A stretch of 64,000 nt of DNA, taken from positions 124,001-188,000 of the forward strand of contig NZ_JAUMKB010000003.1 of NCBI RefSeq assembly GCF_030519375.1, read 5' to 3'. Below are positions 1 through 8,320 of the stretch, in pieces; the first letter of the stretch is position 1; each line of letters opens with the position of its first letter. Below the pieces are notes generated by a model. The model was given only the letters and a program-made list of their open reading frames with translations. It was not told where the DNA came from and made no database searches. The position numbers and the translations under genes are program-made. This stretch comes from Mucilaginibacter tolerans (lineage in GTDB: Bacteria; Bacteroidota; Bacteroidia; Sphingobacteriales; Sphingobacteriaceae).

Positions 1-545
1 TAAAACAGCGCGATCCATTTCAGCTTTACCGGGCCTAAAAGGATCAGGTTCAGGCTGTAATCAGGCAACAACGTCGCAGTAGCTACAATAATTGCCATGA
101 CGCTGGCCGAAGCGCCGACAACCGTACTTCCCGCAAGAGCGGCGGCAAAGAAAGGGAAAATGTTATAAGCTGCTATGAAAAAAATAGCGCCTGTCAATCC
201 GCCTAACAGGTACAGCCCAATAGTTCGTTTATTGCCCAGGTACTCTTCAAATATTTGTCCAAACCAATAAAGCCAAAGCATATTGAACAGAATATGAAAA
301 ATACCCGCATGCATAAACATATAAGTAAAAGGTGTCCAGAAATGGCTCGCTAAACGGGGTAAGAATGAAGGCAGCAAAAGCAGTTCTCCGGAATAATAAT
401 CGATAAAATTGCTCTGAAAAATCAACCTGTCAATTACACCAGCAATATTCACCAGTAAAAAAACAAACACATTAATACCGATCAGCAAGTTTACCCTGCT
501 GCCCGATCTGAGCATTTTATATTGAATATTTTGCCAGGTATTCAT
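1..545 (-). CDS. rhomboid family intramembrane protease, partial (C-terminus beyond window)
   Basis: The reading frame opens with ATG at 545-543 and stays open to the window edge, giving about 181 residues without a stop. It begins MNTWQNIQYKML and has several hydrophobic segments. The family signatures visible are an HAGIFHILFNML segment (the His/Asn helix that builds the oxyanion site) and GASASVMAI, which contains the GxSx catalytic serine. The catalytic histidine would lie in the missing C-terminal part. It follows another rhomboid gene by 30 bp and mutL further upstream on the same strand, so a mutL-rhomboid-rhomboid operon is likely. Rhomboids cleave transmembrane helices of membrane proteins; the substrate here is unknown. 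Confidence 0.88.
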   Translation of the reverse strand, partial: MNTWQNIQYKMLRSGSRVNLLIGINVFVFLLVNIAGVIDRLIFQSNFIDYYSGELLLLPSFLPRLASHFWTPFTYMFMHAGIFHILFNMLWLYWFGQIFEEYLGNKRTIGLYLLGGLTGAIFFIAAYNIFPFFAAALAGSTVVGASASVMAIIVATATLLPDYSLNLILLGPVKLKWIALF

Positions 546-575
546 ATTTAATTTATATCAATAAACGCACCAGAA

Positions 576-1295
576 TTAAAAATAGTTGTTTGGACGGTTT
601 AATCGCCAAAATTTTACAACCAGGAAACCAAGCAACGCTCCACCCAAATGCGCAAAATGCGCCACATTATCCCCGCCACTTTGTTTGACTCCAAGCCATA
701 ACTCCAGCAACAAATAAGCCGGTATGATGTATTTTGCTTTAATTGGTACCGGAAAATAGAGCATTATTATTTCCATATTTGGGTAAAGCATGGCAAACGC
801 TACCAGCACCCCACAGATGGCCCCGGACGCCCCGACCATAGGAGAATTATATATAACATATAATTTCTGCGCTACCGGACCAAATGCCATATAGCTTGAA
901 TCCAGGTCAGGATGGGATATAATAAACCCACCTGTAATACTATGAATTTGTATGGCCTGTACTACCCATTGCAGAATAATTGCCCCAATACCGCAAATAA
1001 AATATAAATTCAGAAAGCGCTTGGGGCCCACGCTATGCTCCAATATCGGGCCGAACATAAACAGGGCCAGCATATTGAAAAGAATATGCAAAATACTGCC
1101 ATGCATGAACATGTAGGAAATGATCTGCCACAGCCTGAAATTCGGTGAGCTAAAATAATAGATCGCCAACCATCTATCCATGTCGAAGGTATTCCGAAGC
1201 AGATAAGAAGCGACAAAGAATATTATATTGATAATCAGCAGGTTTTTTACAACCGGTGTTAAATTAGAAAAGGGCGATTGCCTGTATGCGCTCAT
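576..1295 (-). CDS. rhomboid family intramembrane serine protease
   Basis: A 239-residue polytopic membrane protein. Family marks are HGSILHILFNMLALFMFG around residues 65-82, the catalytic serine motif GASGAICG around residue 155, and the catalytic histidine in HFAHLGGALLG near the C-terminus, so the Ser-His dyad is complete. It is the downstream neighbour of mutL (18 bp gap) and lies just upstream of a second, divergent rhomboid. A tandem rhomboid pair behind mutL suggests shared transcription rather than shared function. The long insert between the second conserved helix and the serine motif (IHSITGGFIISHPD region) is a soluble or loop segment of unknown role. Confidence 0.93.
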   Translation of the reverse strand: MSAYRQSPFSNLTPVVKNLLIINIIFFVASYLLRNTFDMDRWLAIYYFSSPNFRLWQIISYMFMHGSILHILFNMLALFMFGPILEHSVGPKRFLNLYFICGIGAIILQWVVQAIQIHSITGGFIISHPDLDSSYMAFGPVAQKLYVIYNSPMVGASGAICGVLVAFAMLYPNMEIIMLYFPVPIKAKYIIPAYLLLELWLGVKQSGGDNVAHFAHLGGALLGFLVVKFWRLNRPNNYF

Positions 1296-1313
1296 AGGTA
1301 AATTTTATTCGTT

Positions 1314-3185
1314 TTATTTTTCAAACCTTTCGGCTAATTCATTCATGGTAAATGTACTGATAACAGGCTTACCGTTCAATGCCAGGTTAGGCATCTGGCA
1401 GGCAAACAGCTGATCTATCAGTAAATTCATTTCTTCGAGCGATAACTTTGTTCCGCCTTTAATCGCTCCGTTACGGGCAAGTGACCGTGCCAGGTTATCA
1501 CGCTTATCTAACTTTAAAATGGCGAGGTTATTTTTAAAGCCCTCCAGTAAATGTTCAAGCAGGGCATGCTCAGCTACATTGCTCAAATCGGCAGGGATTC
1601 CTTCCACTACCACGGTATTTTTACCAAACTCGCGTATATCAAAGCCCAGTCCACGGATATCCGGCAAAAGTTCCTTCAGCAGTTCAAAATCGCTGCCGTT
1701 CAGCGTTACTGTTTGCGGGAACAAACTTTGCTGACTGCTTCCCGAATGGTTATCCAGTTGCTGCAAAAAACGTTCATATAGTACGCGTTCATGCGCGGCC
1801 TGCTGATTGATCAGCATAAATCCTGATTTGATTTGCGACAGGATATACCTGTTATGTATCTGAAATAACTGCCGTTCGCTCGATTTGCTTACCTCCTGCT
1901 CTTGCACAGGTATAGTTACCTCAGGGTGCATTTCCTGCTGAACCGATTCTTCACGGCTGGCTATCTCATACAGTGTTTCCCAATTTTGAGGGACAGGAGT
2001 GCGGCGATGATCGCCTACCTCGCGTGTATAAGAAGGTGACGATGAGCGCTCAGTCTTTGGTGCCTGCGGCTCATTGGCAAACGGATTAAAATCAGGATTG
2101 AAGCTGATCGTCGGCTGAACGATCTGTTCCATCGGTTTTTCCGTTATCAGGTGCCCAATGCTATTTTCCTGGTCAAAGTCCAACGTCGGGGTAATGTTAT
2201 ATTTCCCTAAAGAGCGCTTTACTGCCGAGCGGATAATCGCATAGATCGACTTCTCATCCTGGTATTTTATCTCCGTCTTGGTTGGGTGTACGTTGATATC
2301 AATTTTTGAAGGATCAATATCGATAAACAACACATACAGCGGGTAACTTTCGTCGGGCAGCAGTTCTTCAAAAGCCGTTAGCACAGCGTGATTCAGGTAA
2401 GCATCTTTGATAAAACGGTTATTCACAAAAAAGAACTGCTCACCGCGTGTCTTTTTAGCAAACTCAGGTTTCCCTACAAAGCCATGTAATTTGATAATAG
2501 ATGTATCCTCTTCAACCGGAACCAACCGCTGGTTATAACTATTCCCGAACAGGTGCACGATGCGTTGCTTTAACGACGTGGCCGGCAAGTGAAAAACTTC
2601 CTGCCCATTATGATGCATCGTGAAAAATATATTGGGATTGGCCAGCACCACACGCTGAAACTCATCCACAATATGGCGCATCTCAACGGGATCGCTTTTT
2701 AAGAAATTACGGCGTGCAGGTGTATTATAAAAAAGATTCTTTACAGATATGGATGTACCTGCATTAGCCGAGCAAGCCTGCTGGCTCACTACATCCGAGC
2801 CTTCTATCAGGATACAGGTACCCAGCTCATCCTCATGCCGACGCGTCTTTAACTCCACCTGTGCAATCGCAGCGATAGAAGCCATCGCCTCACCACGGAA
2901 ACCCATTGTACGTATAGCGAACAGGTCTTCGGCTTTGCGTATTTTGGAGGTAGCATGACGCTCAAAACACATCCGCGCATCGGTCAGGCTCATTCCGCAG
3001 CCGTTATCAATCACTTGTATCAGTGATTTCCCTGCATCCTTCAGTATCAGTTGTATTTTATCCGCCCCGGCGTCAATCGCATTCTCGATCAGCTCCTTTA
3101 CTGCCGACGCGGGCCTTTGCACTACCTCTCCTGCTGCAATCTGGTTGGCTACCGAATCCGGTAAAAGCTGAATTATATCTGGCAT
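1314..3185 (-). CDS. mutL: DNA mismatch repair protein MutL
   Basis: A 623-residue protein. The N-terminal GHKL ATPase is clear: IAAGEVVQRPASAVKELIENAIDAGA (motif I, residues about 16-41), DNGCGM (motif II) and TMGFRGEAMASI (motif III). A linker rich in Ser/Pro/Glu spans roughly residues 350-430, followed by the dimerisation domain. In that domain the metal-binding endonuclease motif DQHA-x2-E-x4-E reads NQQAAHERVLYE, so the leading Asp is Asn and the His is Gln while both Glu residues remain. The C-terminal CPHGRP-like motif reads CQMPNLALNGKP. MutL links MutS mismatch recognition to strand incision. It is divergent from the amidohydrolase gene and leads the rhomboid genes. Confidence 0.97.
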   Translation of the reverse strand: MPDIIQLLPDSVANQIAAGEVVQRPASAVKELIENAIDAGADKIQLILKDAGKSLIQVIDNGCGMSLTDARMCFERHATSKIRKAEDLFAIRTMGFRGEAMASIAAIAQVELKTRRHEDELGTCILIEGSDVVSQQACSANAGTSISVKNLFYNTPARRNFLKSDPVEMRHIVDEFQRVVLANPNIFFTMHHNGQEVFHLPATSLKQRIVHLFGNSYNQRLVPVEEDTSIIKLHGFVGKPEFAKKTRGEQFFFVNNRFIKDAYLNHAVLTAFEELLPDESYPLYVLFIDIDPSKIDINVHPTKTEIKYQDEKSIYAIIRSAVKRSLGKYNITPTLDFDQENSIGHLITEKPMEQIVQPTISFNPDFNPFANEPQAPKTERSSSPSYTREVGDHRRTPVPQNWETLYEIASREESVQQEMHPEVTIPVQEQEVSKSSERQLFQIHNRYILSQIKSGFMLINQQAAHERVLYERFLQQLDNHSGSSQQSLFPQTVTLNGSDFELLKELLPDIRGLGFDIREFGKNTVVVEGIPADLSNVAEHALLEHLLEGFKNNLAILKLDKRDNLARSLARNGAIKGGTKLSLEEMNLLIDQLFACQMPNLALNGKPVISTFTMNELAERFEK

Positions 3186-3332
3186 TTAATCAATTCCCTT
3201 CTCTGCCCGCTTAAGGCGGGTCATTTCTGATGCTAAATTAAATATTTGAGCGCATAACTTTATGTTTCGGCTGTGGTATATATGCGATATGGCAATAAGT
3301 CGTTCATTATTATACTTGTGTGACATTTTTGG

Positions 3333-3407
3333 TTGATTGGTCATTGGTCACTAGTCATTGCTATATCCACCAAACCACACTAATGACAAATGACTAATGA
3401 CAAATTG
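3333..3407. repeat. inverted heptad-word repeat in the mutL/amidohydrolase spacer
   Basis: Four consecutive 7-nt words (ttgattg, gtcattg, gtcacta, gtcattg) occupy 3333-3360. After a 19-nt spacer, four words of the complementary type (ctaatga, caaatga, ctaatga, caaattg) occupy 3380-3407. The two arms are inverted relative to each other. The element lies in a divergent promoter region, so it is not simply a terminator. A separate small hairpin (cccgc ttaag gcggg) is at 3206-3220. Confidence 0.8.
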
Positions 3408-3466
3408 AACTTGCTGCTACAACATAATATGCAGATAATTGTATATAGTAAATCCTACGCTTGCCA

Positions 3467-5104
3467 ATGAAAAAACTTTTGCATCTGCCGCTGTTGTTTT
3501 TATTTGCCGCCTGTGCCAAACAACAGGATTTCAACGCCGACCTGCTGGTAAAAAATGCCGTGGTCTATACAGTGGACTCCAATTTTTCTGTCGCGGATGC
3601 ATTTGTTGTAAAGGGCGGAAAGATCATCGCAGTAGGCAAAGACGATTCACTCGAATCCGTTTACAAGGCCCATCATGTCATAGATGCAGGAGGCAAACCA
3701 GTTTATCCTGGCTTTATTGATGCACACTCGCATTTCTATGAATATGGCTTAGGCTTACAGGAAGTAAACCTGGATGCCACCAAAAGTTGGGACGAAATTG
3801 TAGATTCGGTATCAGCCGGAGCAAAACGTAACCCTGATGGATGGGTAATCGGCCGCGGATGGGATCAAAATAAATGGAAGATTAGACAGTTCCCCAATAA
3901 AGAAAAATTGGATAAGCTGTTCCCAGTAAGGCCGGTTCTGCTTACCCGGGTGGATGGCCATGCCGTTATTGCTAACCAGGCCGCCTTAACCCTTGCAGGC
4001 GTAAAACCCGGACAAGCCATTACAGGTGGCGAGATTGAAACAGTAAAAGGAAAACTCACGGGTATTTTGGTAGACAATGCCGTAGGTATTGTGACCCGCA
4101 AGATCCCACAACCTACAGACCAGCAAATAGAAGACGCTTTTTTGTTTGCCCAAAGAAATTGTTTTGCCGACGGACTGACAACCGTTTCAGACTGCGGTCT
4201 GCCTTATACCATGGTGGGCACCATCGCACAATTACAACATAAAGGCGCGCTAAAGATGCGCATGTACGTTCTGCTTTCAGACCGCCAGGAAAATTATGAT
4301 TACCTGTTTAAACGCGGGGTATTTAAAACGCCAGGTTTAGATGTGCGCGGTTTTAAAGTATATGCCGATGGCGCGCTGGGCTCACGGGGGGCATGTTTAT
4401 TGCAGGCTTACGATGATCAGAAAAACTGGAAGGGTTTTCTACTGAGCGATCAAAAACATTTTCAAGAAGTAGCGGAAAAGATTGTTGCCAAAGGTTTCCA
4501 AATGTGCACACATTGCATTGGTGATTCAGCCAATCGCACCATTCTGAAAATTTATGCGAGCGTGCTTAAAGGCAAAAACGATCATCGCTGGAGAATAGAA
4601 CATGCACAAGTGGTATCACCGGATGATATTCATTATTTTGGTGATTATAATATCATCCCGTCAGTACAACCCACTCATGCTACATCAGATATGCGTTGGG
4701 CAGGAGCACGGTTGGGCAAAAGGCGCTTAAAAACAGCCTATGCCTATAAACAACTGCTTGATCAAAACGGCTGGATTCCGCTCGGTACCGATTTCCCTGT
4801 GGAAAACATCAGTCCTATTTACACTTTTTATGCCGCCGTGGAGCGTAAAGACCTGAAAGGTTATCCCGAAGGAGGATTTCAGCCTGAAAATGCGATAAGC
4901 AGGATTGAAGCGTTAAAGGGGATGACCATATGGGCCGCAAAGGCACAATTTGAAGAAAAAGAAAAGGGCAGCATCGAACCGGGCAAATTTGCCGACTTTG
5001 TGATATTGGATAATGACATCATGAAGATTAAAGGTTCAGACCTGCCAAATGTTAAAGTATTAAAAACCTACGTGAACGGAGAGAATGTATATGAGAAAAA
5101 ATAA
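3467..5104 (+). CDS. lipoprotein amidohydrolase, YtcJ-like (amidohydrolase family 3)
   Basis: I place the start at ATG 3467; a TTG two codons earlier (3461) is less likely. The 545-residue product begins MKKLLHLPLLFLFAAC, a lipoprotein signal with Cys16. The amidohydrolase fold is shown by DAHSHF (metal-binding HxH), THCIGDSANRTIL, EHAQVV and the C-terminal GTDFPVENISP, with the composite beta-sandwich formed by the N-terminal LLVKNAVVYTVDS and C-terminal FADFVILD strands. The YtcJ-like group hydrolyses amide or formamide bonds of poorly defined substrates. The stop overlaps the next gene by 20 bp, so the two are probably translated together and both act in the cell envelope. Confidence 0.9.
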   Translation: MKKLLHLPLLFLFAACAKQQDFNADLLVKNAVVYTVDSNFSVADAFVVKGGKIIAVGKDDSLESVYKAHHVIDAGGKPVYPGFIDAHSHFYEYGLGLQEVNLDATKSWDEIVDSVSAGAKRNPDGWVIGRGWDQNKWKIRQFPNKEKLDKLFPVRPVLLTRVDGHAVIANQAALTLAGVKPGQAITGGEIETVKGKLTGILVDNAVGIVTRKIPQPTDQQIEDAFLFAQRNCFADGLTTVSDCGLPYTMVGTIAQLQHKGALKMRMYVLLSDRQENYDYLFKRGVFKTPGLDVRGFKVYADGALGSRGACLLQAYDDQKNWKGFLLSDQKHFQEVAEKIVAKGFQMCTHCIGDSANRTILKIYASVLKGKNDHRWRIEHAQVVSPDDIHYFGDYNIIPSVQPTHATSDMRWAGARLGKRRLKTAYAYKQLLDQNGWIPLGTDFPVENISPIYTFYAAVERKDLKGYPEGGFQPENAISRIEALKGMTIWAAKAQFEEKEKGSIEPGKFADFVILDNDIMKIKGSDLPNVKVLKTYVNGENVYEKK

Positions 5105-6926
5105 ATGGAGATTTTGTCTCCTGGCACTTGCAGGATTTATATTAGTTCATTCAGCTTGTGCACAAAATCCCCCTTTAACCGGTCAAGCATACGTTAACGA
5201 AGAAAAAGCCGCCGAAAAATCAACCATCTTGCTGAATAACGCTCAAAACCAGATCCCGTTGAAGGAACTGGGTCAGCTTACTATTGCCAGTATCCATTTC
5301 TCATACCCCTATACCGCTGCCTTTGACAGTCTTCTGAATAAATACAGTCAGATACAATCGTTTAACGGGATGGAGTATGTAGGACTGCCTGGCCAGGGTG
5401 TGCTTGATTTTGACACCAAGCTCTATAATACCCTGATCGTACAACTTACGGATGCCGATATGGCCAATCCGCAGGTCGTGAGTTTTATAACTGAGAACAG
5501 GCCATCAAAAAATCTGGTGATAGCTTACTTTGGCGACGGCAGTTCGTTAAGCAAGTTGGATAATATCAATTCACCGATAGTTTTCTCAAGCAAATCTTCT
5601 CCCGTTTCGGCGATGTTTAGTGCTCAGGCCATTTTTGGAGGTCTGGCCGTGACACAAAATCTGGATAAAACCTACTCGCAGAAATACCGTACAGGCACGG
5701 GCTTCATTACAACCAAAACCCGGCTACAATACACTGTTCCGGAAGAAGTGGGTATCAATGCCGACAACCTGACGGATATTGATAAGATTGCCTACGAGGC
5801 CATAGCCAACCAGGCTACGCCGGGCTGCGTGGTTTTAGTGGCAAAGGATGGGAAGGTGATATTTAACAAAGCATATGGTTATCATACCTATGATAAAACC
5901 GTCCCGGATAAGCTCACGGATATTTTCGACCTGGCTTCGGTAACTAAAATATCTGCCACTACTATTGCGACTATGCGGCTGACAGAGGAAGGCCGGTTGA
6001 ACCTGGATTCAACTATTGGCACTTATATTCCCATGGCACGCAAAACCAATAAGAACAATATCAAGATACGTGAACTGATGGAGCATCAGGCCGGTCTGAT
6101 CCCCGATATACAGACCTACGAGAAACTGAAACCAACCGATATCAGTACCGATTCCTCGGCAGTCTATTCTACCAAAGTGGCCTTGCATTTTTACCTGCGC
6201 AAAAACTACTTCCGCGACGTAATGTGGGCCGATATGCTGAATTCGCCTTTAAACACCCGCGGGCAATACGTGTACAGCGACCTGAGTATGTGTTTTATGA
6301 AGGAAATAGACGAGTCTGTGACAGCTGCACCGCTCAATGAGTATGTACAGGACAACTTTTACGATCCGCTCGGTATGCAGTTTACCGGATTTTTGCCGTA
6401 TAAACGTTTCCCTATAAGTCGTATAATTCCTACGGAGGATGATGAGGTATTCCGCCATAGTTTATTAGACGGCTATGTGCATGACCCCACGGCAGCCTTA
6501 TTAGGCGGAGTGTCTGGCAATGCAGGCTTATTCGGAACAGCCAATGATTTAGCCATCTTATATCAGATGCTTTTAAACCGGGGCACCTATGGCGGCGATC
6601 AGTATTTTAAACCTGAAACTGTTGATTTATACACCGCCAAGCAGTCGGATGTAAGTCGTCGTGGTTTGGGATTCGACCGATGGGATCCCATTGCCGACCG
6701 TCATTATCCATCCAAGCTGGCATCGCCAAGAACATTTGGACATACAGGGTATACCGGCATTGGTGTGTGGGTGGATCCAGCCTATAACCTGGTTTATATC
6801 TTTTTATCCAACAGGGTGAATCCGAAGGTGACTGATAAGCTTTCCAGCCTGAACATCAGGCCAAGGATACAGGATGTGGTTTACCAGGCGATTCAGAAGG
6901 GGTGCAATTGCCCGATGATGAATTGA
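5085..6926 (+). CDS. secreted serine hydrolase (class C beta-lactamase fold) with a GH3 C-domain-like N-terminus
   Basis: A 613-residue protein with a signal peptide (hydrophobic stretch to about residue 27); ATG 5085 or 5091 are both possible. Residues about 220-600 are a beta-lactamase/transpeptidase-like domain: SVTK (SxxK nucleophile), YSDLS (YxN-like) and GHTGYTG (KTG-like) are all present. Residues about 33-215 are unlike a lactamase. They read like the C-terminal domain of family 3 glycoside hydrolases (KAAEKSTILLNNAQNQIPL, later FSAQAIFGGLAV), as in the fused GH3-beta-lactamase proteins of Bacteroidota, but the GH3 catalytic barrel is absent. The gene overlaps the upstream amidohydrolase. 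A peptidoglycan or esterase role is possible; the substrate is not known. Confidence 0.88.
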   Translation: MYMRKNKWRFCLLALAGFILVHSACAQNPPLTGQAYVNEEKAAEKSTILLNNAQNQIPLKELGQLTIASIHFSYPYTAAFDSLLNKYSQIQSFNGMEYVGLPGQGVLDFDTKLYNTLIVQLTDADMANPQVVSFITENRPSKNLVIAYFGDGSSLSKLDNINSPIVFSSKSSPVSAMFSAQAIFGGLAVTQNLDKTYSQKYRTGTGFITTKTRLQYTVPEEVGINADNLTDIDKIAYEAIANQATPGCVVLVAKDGKVIFNKAYGYHTYDKTVPDKLTDIFDLASVTKISATTIATMRLTEEGRLNLDSTIGTYIPMARKTNKNNIKIRELMEHQAGLIPDIQTYEKLKPTDISTDSSAVYSTKVALHFYLRKNYFRDVMWADMLNSPLNTRGQYVYSDLSMCFMKEIDESVTAAPLNEYVQDNFYDPLGMQFTGFLPYKRFPISRIIPTEDDEVFRHSLLDGYVHDPTAALLGGVSGNAGLFGTANDLAILYQMLLNRGTYGGDQYFKPETVDLYTAKQSDVSRRGLGFDRWDPIADRHYPSKLASPRTFGHTGYTGIGVWVDPAYNLVYIFLSNRVNPKVTDKLSSLNIRPRIQDVVYQAIQKGCNCPMMN

Positions 6927-7025
6927 TTCTGCCGGAACTTGCATCGACATCCGACAGGTGACATCTTCAAATGATTTTACACAGTTATAACATTATTGCC
7001 ATAAATAGCTGTTAAACTTGCATCA

Positions 7026-7084
7026 ATGAAACTATTGCACGTATACCAGCGAAGCTTAAGGCGGGCAACGTGCGATAGTTTCAT
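7026..7084. repeat. 17-bp inverted repeat in the bshA leader
   Basis: Arms at 7026-7042 (atgaaactattgcacgt) and 7068-7084 pair at 16 of 17 positions, the remaining pair being T-G. The 25-nt loop contains gcttaaggcggg, a 12-mer also found at 3209-3220. The hairpin ends 29 bp before the bshA start and would sit in its 5' leader if transcribed. The left arm also opens a 22-codon frame through the hairpin, which I do not call a gene. Confidence 0.7.
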
Positions 7085-7113
7085 CACTATATAGCAAGAG
7101 AGAAACCAAATCA

Positions 7114-8256
7114 ATGAAAATCGGAATAGTATGCTACCCCACTTTTGGCGGTAGCGGGGTTGTTGCAACCGAACTGGGCAAGGCCCTTGCAGATCATGGT
7201 CACCAGGTGCACTTTGTCACTTACAACCAGCCTGCACGACTCGATTTCTTTTCAGAGAACCTTTTTTATCACGAGGTTGCCGTATCCAAATACCCACTTT
7301 TTGAATATCCGCCATACGAACTGGCTTTAGCAAGCCGGCTGGTTGATGTAGTACGATTCGAAAAGTTAGATATCCTGCACGTGCATTATGCCATACCACA
7401 TGCTTCGGCTGCGTTTATGGCTAAGCAGATATTAATGACTTATGGCATTTACATCCCGGTAGTAACCACATTGCACGGTACTGATATCACCCTTGTTGGG
7501 AAGGACAGGACTTACCAGCCAGTTGTTACCTTTTCCATCAACAAATCCGACGGTGTTACAGCAGTATCTGAGCACTTAAGAAAGGATACTTTTGAATTTT
7601 TTGAGATCGAGAATGAGATCAGGGTAATACCCAACTTTATCGACATGAAACGCTTTAGCCTTAAAGCGAAAGATCATTTTAAGAAAGCAATTGCCCCTGC
7701 GGGTGAAAAAATATTGATCCATACCTCCAACTTCCGCAAGGTGAAACGCACAACGGATGTGATCAGGATCTTCGCCAAAATAATCGAACGCATACCATCA
7801 AAACTATTAATGGTAGGTGACGGAGGTGAACGTACAGAATGCGAGCAGTTAGCCCGCGACCTTGGTGTAAGCGATAATGTACGCTTCCTGGGCAAGCAGG
7901 ATGCGATTGAAGAAATCCTATCGGTATCTGATTTATTCCTGATGCCGTCACAGTCTGAAAGCTTTGGTTTGGCAGCCTTAGAGGCCATGGCCTGCAAGGT
8001 GCCTGTGGTAAGCTCCAATGCAGGTGGCTTGCCTGAACTGAATGTCGACGGTGTAACCGGCTTCCTGAAAGAAGTGGGTGACATTGACGGTATGGCAGAA
8101 AGCTCGATCTATATTTTAGAAGACGAGGATCGCCTGAAAACTTTTAAAGAAAACTCGCTCAAACGTGCCAAAGAATTCGATCTATCGATCATATTGCCTG
8201 TTTACGAAAACTATTATGCAGAGGTAATAGAGAAAAGCCGGGCACAAATTTTATAG
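7114..8256 (+). CDS. bshA: N-acetyl-alpha-D-glucosaminyl L-malate synthase (bacillithiol biosynthesis)
   Basis: A 380-residue GT4 glycosyltransferase. The N-terminus MKIGIVCYPTFGGSGVVATE and the following HVHYAIPHASAA and TTLHGTDITLVG segments are diagnostic of BshA, which joins UDP-GlcNAc to L-malate as the first step of bacillithiol synthesis. The second Rossmann domain contains the nucleotide-sugar site EALEAMACKVPVVSSNAGGLPE with the usual E-x7-E (QSESFGLAALEAM). It is a single-gene unit closed by a convergent terminator. A second bacillithiol-linked gene, ytxJ, lies at 19271-19600. No bshB or bshC is in the window. Confidence 0.96.
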   Translation: MKIGIVCYPTFGGSGVVATELGKALADHGHQVHFVTYNQPARLDFFSENLFYHEVAVSKYPLFEYPPYELALASRLVDVVRFEKLDILHVHYAIPHASAAFMAKQILMTYGIYIPVVTTLHGTDITLVGKDRTYQPVVTFSINKSDGVTAVSEHLRKDTFEFFEIENEIRVIPNFIDMKRFSLKAKDHFKKAIAPAGEKILIHTSNFRKVKRTTDVIRIFAKIIERIPSKLLMVGDGGERTECEQLARDLGVSDNVRFLGKQDAIEEILSVSDLFLMPSQSESFGLAALEAMACKVPVVSSNAGGLPELNVDGVTGFLKEVGDIDGMAESSIYILEDEDRLKTFKENSLKRAKEFDLSIILPVYENYYAEVIEKSRAQIL

Positions 8257-8260
8257 GAGG

Positions 8261-8318
8261 TAAAAGGTGAAAGGCAAAAGGTCGCAGAAAACTTTTTATC
8301 TTTCACCTTTTCGTTTTA
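8261..8318. terminator. convergent hairpin terminator built of heptad words
   Basis: Arms 8262-8273 (aaaaggtgaaag) and 8300-8311 (ctttcacctttt) pair perfectly over 12 bp between bshA and the converging lactonase gene. A/T-rich tracts on both sides would serve both strands. The left arm is in strict 7-nt phase (taaaagg, tgaaagg, caaaagg from 8261) and the right arm likewise (acttttt, atctttc, acctttt, cgtttta from 8291). Confidence 0.75.
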
Positions 8319-8320
8319 AC

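Noticed and set aside
7026..7094. A 22-codon frame in the bshA leader
   Set aside because: It is made by the inverted repeat itself; no evidence for translation.
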